Shown here piece by piece: positions 29,037 through 34,757 of a DNA stretch of 34,757 nt. The stretch comes from Clostridiales bacterium (GTDB taxonomy: Bacteria; Bacillota; Clostridia; Christensenellales; Pumilibacteraceae). Location: positions 1-34,757 of the forward strand of contig JAFLVF010000012.1 of NCBI GenBank assembly GCA_022508425.1, in the 5' to 3' direction. The notes beneath the pieces are model-generated. The model was not told where the DNA came from, ran no database searches, and saw nothing but the letters and a program-made list of their open reading frames with translations. The position numbers and the translations under genes are program-made. The first letter of the stretch is position 1; the number at the start of each line of letters is the position of its first letter.

Positions 29037-31214
29037 TTGGACAATATAGACGGAGTTGTGGAAGAGATTGTTTTCCGCAACGACGACAACGGATATACGG
29101 TGCTCGAGCTCGACGCGGACGGCAGTCCGATAACGGTTGCCGGCAACCTGCCGCAGGTCGCGCCCGGGGACTGCTTGGAATTGGAGGGGGAGTTTGTTCT
29201 CCATCCGCGCTTTGGCACGCAGTTCAAAGCAGTTCGCGCGTCGGTCGCTCAACCGCGCACGATTTACGGCATCATCAAGTTTCTCGGCTCGGGTCTTATC
29301 GAAGGGTGCGGCGAAAAAACGGCGTCGCGCATAGTCGAAAAGTTCGGGCTCGACACGATCGAGGTTATTGAAAAAACGCCAGACCGCCTTGTCGAAGTGC
29401 GCGGCATAAGCCCGGCCAAGGCGCAGAAGATATCGGACGCGTTTAACTCGGTGCGCAATCAGCGCGAGGCGGTAATGTTTCTCGCCGGCTTCGGCGTGAC
29501 CGTCAATCTCGCCATGAAGCTGTACAACATCTACGGCGCAAGCACCGTTTCGACAGTCAAAACCAATCCGTACGTACTGGTCGAGGACGTGGACGGCATA
29601 GGTTTTCTTACCGCCGACAAGATAGCGCGGGCGATGGGACTGAAAGACGACGACCCGTTTAGGATACGCGCAGGTATTTCGTACTCGCTTAAAACCGCGT
29701 GCGAGAAAGAGGGCAATACCTACCTTCCGCGCGAGCGGCTTGAAAAAGATACATTCCGTTTGCTTGGGCTGGACAGCGAGAAATATATGCCTGTGTTCGA
29801 TTCGTCGCTCGAGTGGTTGCTCTTGGCGCGAAAGGTCGTATATCCGTTTGACGGCGCGATAATGGACAGTCTGTATTACCATACCGAGCACTCTGTCGCC
29901 GCCAAGATAGTCAGGCGTATAGACGAGGTCGGAATGCTTCCGCCGCCCGATATAACGGAGCTAATCGACAGGTTTGAAACGACGCACGGCATAACCCTGC
30001 ACTCTAAACAGCGCGAGGCGGTGAAAAACGCAGTCGGTTCCGCCGTGTCGGTGATAACGGGCGGACCGGGCACCGGCAAGACAACTATAATCAACTGCAT
30101 TCTATTCGTCCTCGACGCGATGAACGTAAGTTCCATTCTTCTCGCGCCGACAGGTCGGGCGGCAAAGCGCATAACGGAAGGTTGCGGGCGTGACGCATAC
30201 ACAATACACCGCGCGCTGTTGTCCAACGAGGGCGACAAGTTCAGCGAAAATGCCGTCATCGTCGACGAGTTTTCGATGGTGGATATTTTCCTGTTCAAAA
30301 TGCTGCTCGGCGCGATGAACGACAACGCAAAACTGATCGTAGTCGGCGACGCCGATCAGCTGCCGTCGGTCGGGGCGGGCAACGTTTTGCGCGACTTGAT
30401 CGAGAGCGGACTCATTCCTGTGACGCGGCTGGAATTTATCTACCGTCAGTCGGGCAGCAGTCGTATTGCCGTCAACGCTCACGCCATCAACGAGGGGCAC
30501 ATGCCCGAGCTCAAAGCGAAAGACGGCGATTTTTTCTATTTCCCCATGAGAACGCCGGAAGCAATAGCCGATATGACAGTCGAGCTTGCGACTACGCGCA
30601 TAACCGATTTTTGCGGAATCGAGCCGTCAAAGATACAGGTAATTTCGGCGCTCAAAGCGGGCGTGGCAGGCGTGAACAACTTAAACGCGCGACTACAGCT
30701 CGCCCTAAACGGCGGCAGGAAAAACAGCGTCAAGGTGGGGGATATAACATTCTATCCGGGCGATAGGGTTATGCACACAGTCAACAACTACGAATTGGAG
30801 TTTACGCGCGGCACGACAACGGGCACGGGAGTGTTTAACGGCGACATAGGCATCGTGTCGTTTGTGTCGGCGGCGGGCGATATAGAAGTGTTGTTCGAGG
30901 ACGGGCGAAAGGTGATGTACGTGGGCGAAACGCGCAAACAGCTGATATTGTCGTACGCCGTCACCGTGCACAAAAGTCAGGGTTGTGAATTCGACGCGAT
31001 AGTCATGCCGGTAGTCGGCGGATCTCCCGTCATAATGACGAGAAACTTGTTGTATACCGCAATCACTCGTGCAAAGAAAATGGCGGTGCTCGTCGGCGAC
31101 GAGTACCATATAAAGAGAATGGTCGACAACAACTACGTCGCGGAACGCTTCTCGGCGCTCGGCATATTCATAGACGAGGCGAGAGCGGATATGAAAAAGC
31201 TGTTCGGCGATTAA
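29037..31214 (+). CDS. recD2: RecD2-type ATP-dependent DNA helicase
   Basis: 725 residues, SF1B 5'-3' helicase. The N-terminal OB-like part and tandem helix-hairpin-helix motifs (about 85-210; GCGEKTASRI, RGISPAKAQ) mark RecD2 rather than the RecBCD subunit. The motor has GGPGTGKTT (K348), APTGRAAKR, DEFSM, GDADQLPSVG, HKSQGCEFD and NLLYTAITRA. RecD2 works in recombination and repair without RecB and RecC. The start is TTG at 29037, with AGAAAGG nine bases before; no better start exists nearby. Confidence 0.94.
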   Translation: MDNIDGVVEEIVFRNDDNGYTVLELDADGSPITVAGNLPQVAPGDCLELEGEFVLHPRFGTQFKAVRASVAQPRTIYGIIKFLGSGLIEGCGEKTASRIVEKFGLDTIEVIEKTPDRLVEVRGISPAKAQKISDAFNSVRNQREAVMFLAGFGVTVNLAMKLYNIYGASTVSTVKTNPYVLVEDVDGIGFLTADKIARAMGLKDDDPFRIRAGISYSLKTACEKEGNTYLPRERLEKDTFRLLGLDSEKYMPVFDSSLEWLLLARKVVYPFDGAIMDSLYYHTEHSVAAKIVRRIDEVGMLPPPDITELIDRFETTHGITLHSKQREAVKNAVGSAVSVITGGPGTGKTTIINCILFVLDAMNVSSILLAPTGRAAKRITEGCGRDAYTIHRALLSNEGDKFSENAVIVDEFSMVDIFLFKMLLGAMNDNAKLIVVGDADQLPSVGAGNVLRDLIESGLIPVTRLEFIYRQSGSSRIAVNAHAINEGHMPELKAKDGDFFYFPMRTPEAIADMTVELATTRITDFCGIEPSKIQVISALKAGVAGVNNLNARLQLALNGGRKNSVKVGDITFYPGDRVMHTVNNYELEFTRGTTTGTGVFNGDIGIVSFVSAAGDIEVLFEDGRKVMYVGETRKQLILSYAVTVHKSQGCEFDAIVMPVVGGSPVIMTRNLLYTAITRAKKMAVLVGDEYHIKRMVDNNYVAERFSALGIFIDEARADMKKLFGD

Positions 31215-31235
31215 CGAGCAAAAATAAATCATAAC

Positions 31236-31272
31236 AAAAACGGCTGTGAATGTACTATTCACAGCCGTTTTT
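31236..31272. terminator. Bidirectional intrinsic terminator
   Basis: 16-bp perfect stem (31236-31251 with 31257-31272), five-base loop, A- and T-tracts on both sides. It separates recD2 from the converging membrane protein gene. Confidence 0.93.
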
Positions 31273-31286
31273 ATGTTAGCGAATGA

Positions 31287-31802
31287 TTATTTTACAAGGA
31301 CGGAGCTTACAACGCCCGCAGCCGCTCCGACAATGCCCGAAATAAGGCCGAGGATTGTGCCGATTGCAAGCGAATACATCTTGGTGTTGTCAACAGTGCC
31401 GCCGAGCGTGTTGAGGTTGCTTGCCATTACGATGCCGCCGACGAGTACAAGCACGCCGCCGACAAGCGCTACTACGCCGCCGCAGATGCCGAGTATCTTG
31501 ATGTCCTTGCCGACAAACAGCTTAAGGACAAGGTGGCAAACTACGACCAATGCGCCGACTATCGCGACGATAAAGCCGACGATAGAAAGCGTAGGACTGG
31601 CTTTGGTCGCTTTGGTGATGTTCTCCCAGTTGAACACTTTTTCGTCATTGCCGAACAGTTTGACGTTTACGTCGCCCACAATCGGCAAGTCTTTTGCGAT
31701 GAGCGCGGGTGTGACCATGCCGACTATGGCAAGCACAAGCGCGACGACCGCTACGCATAGGAATACTATTCCCATAAGGTTGAGTGATTTCTTCTTTCCC
31801 AT
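31287..31802 (-). CDS. Four-helix membrane protein of unknown function
   Basis: 171 residues with four hydrophobic helices (about 8-30, 71-95, 101-126, 141-168), rich in Gly, Val and Ala. A short loop between helices 1 and 2 contains NVKLFGNDEKVFNW. I do not recognise a family. The start is the ATG at 31802 with GGAGGT six bases before. The same frame extends to a TTG at 31862, but that lies in the -35 box. Confidence 0.78.
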   Translation of the reverse strand: MGKKKSLNLMGIVFLCVAVVALVLAIVGMVTPALIAKDLPIVGDVNVKLFGNDEKVFNWENITKATKASPTLSIVGFIVAIVGALVVVCHLVLKLFVGKDIKILGICGGVVALVGGVLVLVGGIVMASNLNTLGGTVDNTKMYSLAIGTILGLISGIVGAAAGVVSSVLVK

Positions 31803-31833
31803 TATTACCTCCGGTAGGAAAAATATTTGTCTT

Positions 31834-31862
31834 ATGATATCATACGAAGTTGATTTAGTCAA
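31834..31862 (-). promoter_or_regulatory. Promoter of the four-helix membrane protein gene
   Basis: Minus strand TTGACT (31857-31862), 17-bp spacer, TATCAT (31834-31839) preceded by TGA. Confidence 0.8.
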
Positions 31863-31944
31863 TATGTTTGTAAAAAATAAATAAATTTTTGCGAGGAAGA
31901 GTACGGCACACAGTGCCTAATAGAATATTGAACAGATAAAAGAA

Positions 31945-31975
31945 GATAAAAATTATTGACCGCTTCGCGGTGATT
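31945..31975. repeat. R2 repeat segment, second copy
   Basis: 31 bp matching 21263-21293 with one difference (CTTCGC for CTACGC). It contains the small hairpin ACCGC...GCGGT and lies directly before R1 copy 2. Confidence 0.85.
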
Positions 31976-31980
31976 GATTT

Positions 31981-32094
31981 ATGCGGGCGCACTTGCGCCC
32001 CGGATTCTTCGGCCGTCGGACTCAGAATGACACCGTTGGCCGAAAGGTGTCATTCTGAGCGAAAGCGAAGAATTCGGGCGGCTATGCCGCCGCA
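31981..32094. repeat. Palindromic intergenic repeat R1, copy 2
   Basis: 114 bp, the same length and layout as 15995-16108. The outer ends, the CGGATTCTTC and GTGTCATTCTGAG blocks and the final GGCGGC/GCCGCC hairpin are conserved; the loops differ. Confidence 0.88.
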
Positions 32095-32189
32095 ATATCT
32101 GATTAAAAAGCGAAGCGATAACATTAATTCTTATCTATTATATTAGCCACGAAGCGGCGCTTTTTGATGACCGCTTGCATTCAAAATAA

Positions 32190-32218
32190 TTGACAAAGAT
32201 TGCCCGTTACTATATAAT
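32190..32218 (+). promoter_or_regulatory. Promoter of the polytopic membrane protein-fhs operon
   Basis: TTGACA (32190-32195), 17-bp spacer, TATAAT (32213-32218). The expected leader is about 15 nt. Confidence 0.9.
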
Positions 32219-32239
32219 ATACCATGTAGAGTTGTTTGT

Positions 32240-33511
32240 ATGGAAAAGAAAGACAAAATCGTGGATAAGCTCAAGCTCGGAGCATTGTCGTGCGGATCGT
32301 TTACCGCCGCGTATGCTGTTGTGACCGCGTTGTTTTTCGTACCATACGTCAATTCGTACGGAGGCGTTATCGTATCGTCGGTAATGCCGCTTGCGTTCCT
32401 TTTACCATTCATTTTGCTCCCCATAGTGTACTCGCTCATGTACAGGTTTAATCCTCTGATGTTCGGGCGGTATCATCTCGTTATGCCGATATCCGCGATT
32501 ATTTCGGCGCTTGTGTTTGTAACGGCCTTTTCGGTAACAGACAACAGCGTAATAGGTATGCTGACAATAACGATAGGAATGGCGGTGTTTGTATTCTCGT
32601 TTCTCGTGTACTTGTACTGCATGTTCTCGGTGTCCGCCAGACGGGGCGGGGCAAAGATAGGCAAGGCCGATTTCACGTCGGTGTCGGCGGCGTTTATCGG
32701 CGGCGGAGCCGCCGTCGGTACGATGTACGGCTTTTACTGTTACGACAAAGCCGCTATGTACTCTGACTGTGCGCTCACTCTGGCCGCCGCCTGCTTGATT
32801 ATCTCGTTTATCGGGTATTTGGCGACGTTTAACGACGTGCCTGTATTGGGCGGCAAGCAGGTCAGGCCTGTCAAGCGCGTGTTTGTCTCGTTTTACGGCG
32901 GTGTGGACAAGCGTGCGTATTTCTCGGCGCTCATGCTTTTGGCGGCGTTCGTTACGATAGCGGCGCTGTCCGTCGTGCACACGATAAACATTGCACCGTC
33001 AGGCTACGAGTTTGTAGTCGCGGGCAGCGTCGTGACGGCATTTGTTCTGTGCTACTGTCTTGCGCGCATACTGTTTAACCGCCGATACAACGCGCTCGTT
33101 GTTCTCGCTACGTTTTGTCTTATATCGTCTGCGGCATTGTTTATAACGTCGATCTTTATAAACGAAATAGCATTTGTCATTTCCGCTTCCGCGCTGTGCG
33201 GCGGGGGCGGAGCGTTCGCGCTTAAGTTTATGGGCATAAGGTTTTTGTATATCAAGTCGCGCGTGACGAGCGGGCTTGTGTTCAACCTGATGAGCCTTAC
33301 GGTATGCGCCGCATTCGCCGTTGCGCTCGCCGTCGCCGCCGTCGCGACAAACGTAAAAGACGGATTTATATACGGCTTCGCTTTTGCGGGATTGGCCGCA
33401 ATCGTCGGGCCGGCGTTGCATATAAACAAGCTCGCTTCGCTTAAAAAGAAAGGGTCGGCCATCGCCGCTCCGGACAGCGACGAAAACATTGCAGATGAAG
33501 AAAACCTATAA
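32240..33511 (+). CDS. Polytopic membrane protein, about 12 helices, function unknown
   Basis: 423 residues, almost entirely hydrophobic helices with short loops and a charged C-terminal tail ([11 protein letters not shown]). The number and spacing of helices resemble a major-facilitator-like or other secondary transporter, but no signature is clear. A weak TAGAG precedes the ATG. Its TAA overlaps the ribosome binding site of the formate-tetrahydrofolate ligase gene, ten bases upstream of that start, so the two are in one operon. Transport of formate, folate or a related one-carbon compound is a guess from context only. Confidence 0.78.
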   Translation: MEKKDKIVDKLKLGALSCGSFTAAYAVVTALFFVPYVNSYGGVIVSSVMPLAFLLPFILLPIVYSLMYRFNPLMFGRYHLVMPISAIISALVFVTAFSVTDNSVIGMLTITIGMAVFVFSFLVYLYCMFSVSARRGGAKIGKADFTSVSAAFIGGGAAVGTMYGFYCYDKAAMYSDCALTLAAACLIISFIGYLATFNDVPVLGGKQVRPVKRVFVSFYGGVDKRAYFSALMLLAAFVTIAALSVVHTINIAPSGYEFVVAGSVVTAFVLCYCLARILFNRRYNALVVLATFCLISSAALFITSIFINEIAFVISASALCGGGGAFALKFMGIRFLYIKSRVTSGLVFNLMSLTVCAAFAVALAVAAVATNVKDGFIYGFAFAGLAAIVGPALHINKLASLKKKGSAIAAPDSDENIADEENL

Positions 33512-33521
33512 AGGAGAGAAT

Positions 33522-34757
33522 ATGAAAACCGATATCGAAATCGCCTATGAGGCTGAGCTCCAGCCCATCGAGAAAATCGCCGCCAAGCTGGGCATAAAGG
33601 ACGTTTACCGCTACGGCGATTACGTAGCCAAAGTCAAGCCTGTCGATAAGCCCAAGGCTAAGCTCATTCTCGTCACCGCCATCAATCCGACCCCTGCCGG
33701 CGAGGGTAAGTCCACCGTGTCTATCGGGCTTGCAGACGGCCTCAACAGGATAGGTAAGAAAACGGCGCTCGCACTCCGCGAGCCGTCGCTCGGACCTGTG
33801 TTCGGCATGAAGGGCGGCGCTACGGGCGGCGGCATGGCGCAGATTGCGCCCATGGACGACATCAACCTTCACTTTACGGGCGATCTTCACGCTATCACGG
33901 CGGCCAACAACCTGTTGTGCGCTATGATAGACAATTCTTTATACTTCGGCAATCCGCTGAAAATCGCAAAGGTCACGTTCAACCGTTGTATGGACTGTAA
34001 CGACCGCGCGCTTCGCTCAATCGTCGTCGGCATAGGCGGCAACGCGCGCGACGACTGCTTCAACATCACCGCCGCTAGCGAGGTGATGGCGACGCTGTGC
34101 TTGAGCAGTGATTTCGACGATTTGAAATCGCGCTTGGCGCGCATAGTGGTCGGCTACGACTACGACGGCAACACCGTGACGGCAGGCGACCTCGGCGCGG
34201 CAAACGCCATGGCCGTATTGTTAAAAGACGCGGCCAAGCCCAATCTAGTCCAGACTCTCGAGGGCACGCCCGCGTTTGTCCACGGCGGACCGTTTGCCAA
34301 CATCGCGCACGGCTGCAACTCCGTAATCGCCACAAAGACCGCCGCAAGCTACGCCGACTACGTCGTGACCGAGGCCGGCTTCGGCGCGGACCTCGGCGCG
34401 GAGAAGTTCTTTGATATCAAGTGCCGCACGTCCGGCATACGCCCGTCCGCAACCGTCCTTGTCGCGACAATCCGCGCGCTTAAGTACGGCGGAGGCGGCG
34501 ACCTTTCCGTCGGCATGGGCAACCTGATAAAGCATATAGAAAACTTAACTCGGGTGTTCGGACAGAACGTAGTCGTCGCCATAAACAAGTTTACCGACGA
34601 CACCGAGGATGATATCGCATCCGTCAAGTCCGCGGTGAAAAAGGCGGGCGCAACGGCGGTGCTGTGCGAGTGCTGGGCAAAGGGCGGCGAGGGCGCCGTC
34701 GAGCTTGCTAAGGCCGTTGTGGAAGCGTCAAAGGGCGCGCCCAAGCTTACGTTCAGC
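33522..34757 (+). CDS. fhs: Formate-tetrahydrofolate ligase, 5' part
   Basis: 412 codons, open at the window end; the full protein is usually about 556 residues. It joins formate to tetrahydrofolate with ATP, giving 10-formyl-THF for purine and one-carbon metabolism or the acetogenic pathway. The P-loop TPAGEGKST (57-65) is intact, followed by [27 protein letters not shown] and [13 protein letters not shown], all typical. AAGGAG stands five bases before the ATG. A second strong cue is the ten-base spacing from the membrane protein gene. Confidence 0.96.
   Translation, partial: MKTDIEIAYEAELQPIEKIAAKLGIKDVYRYGDYVAKVKPVDKPKAKLILVTAINPTPAGEGKSTVSIGLADGLNRIGKKTALALREPSLGPVFGMKGGATGGGMAQIAPMDDINLHFTGDLHAITAANNLLCAMIDNSLYFGNPLKIAKVTFNRCMDCNDRALRSIVVGIGGNARDDCFNITAASEVMATLCLSSDFDDLKSRLARIVVGYDYDGNTVTAGDLGAANAMAVLLKDAAKPNLVQTLEGTPAFVHGGPFANIAHGCNSVIATKTAASYADYVVTEAGFGADLGAEKFFDIKCRTSGIRPSATVLVATIRALKYGGGGDLSVGMGNLIKHIENLTRVFGQNVVVAINKFTDDTEDDIASVKSAVKKAGATAVLCECWAKGGEGAVELAKAVVEASKGAPKLTFS

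Larger units (their letters stand above)
31863..32189. other. Gene-free stretch with nested repeats
   Basis: No gene is seen. It holds an R2-type left half (31935-31975), R1 copy 2 (31981-32094), then an AT-rich right half up to about 32150 with TTCTTATCTATT, as at the R2 right end. R1 appears to sit inside an R2 palindrome. Confidence 0.6.

Noticed and set aside
1-34757. CRISPR array, insertion sequence or prophage
   Set aside because: No regularly spaced repeats, transposase, integrase or phage structural genes are seen in either strand.

Overview
The window looks like a chromosomal segment of an uncultured member of the Clostridia (Firmicutes/Bacillota). This is inference. It rests on a BofA-family protein, an ArlR/ArlS-like two-component pair, a flotillin/NfeD pair like Bacillus YuaG/YuaF, a RecD2-type helicase, the short archaeal/eukaryal-type prolyl-tRNA synthetase, formate-tetrahydrofolate ligase, AGGAGG-type ribosome binding sites and many near-consensus sigma-A promoters. 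Base composition is moderate and gene density high. There is no rRNA operon, CRISPR array, intact insertion sequence or prophage.

Layout. 1-454: 3' end of tRNA-Arg(ACG), a large hairpin, and a gene-free stretch with short copies of the tRNA end. 455-3103: an SF2 helicase with two predicted membrane helices. 3142-4805: an SDR reductase followed by a lipoprotein gene, a cut-off small ORF and a second copy of the last 109 bp of the SDR gene, ending in a terminator. 4808-6113 (minus): DEDDh exonuclease and a YjbR-EVE-like protein. 6217-8144: cysteine desulfurase and IscU/NifU scaffold. 8157-11257 (minus): MarR regulator, iron alcohol dehydrogenase and aldehyde dehydrogenase behind a promoter with two matching operators. 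11349-14070: ArsR/CadC-type sensor, free-standing HMA metal carrier and P1B ATPase. 14063-15943: a phosphoesterase-HD fusion (probably a leaderless mRNA) and a HAD phosphatase. 15944-16496: repeats and three minus-strand terminators. 16497-18930 (minus): flotillin and NfeD. 19014-21076: a DUF3810-like membrane metalloprotease and an unknown protein. 21382-25087: pyruvate kinase, response regulator, histidine kinase, BofA-like protein. 25131-26709: ProRS. 26729-27737 (minus): membrane coiled-coil DUF2188-like protein. 27777-31272: MetK and RecD2. 31287-31862 (minus): four-helix membrane protein. 31863-32239: repeats. 32190-34757: polytopic membrane protein and formate-tetrahydrofolate ligase, cut by the window end.

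The most unusual signal is a three-copy intergenic element (7461-7585, 11787-11909, 21073-21218). Its left end contains the TGA stop codon of the gene before it, its ends are inverted repeats, its core is conserved, and several stems keep pairing although their bases differ between copies. This looks like an undescribed structured RNA or MITE-like family. Next in interest are the SDR/lipoprotein duplication, which looks like a recombination or integration scar, the phosphoesterase plus (p)ppGpp-hydrolase-like HD fusion, and the membrane-anchored helicase.
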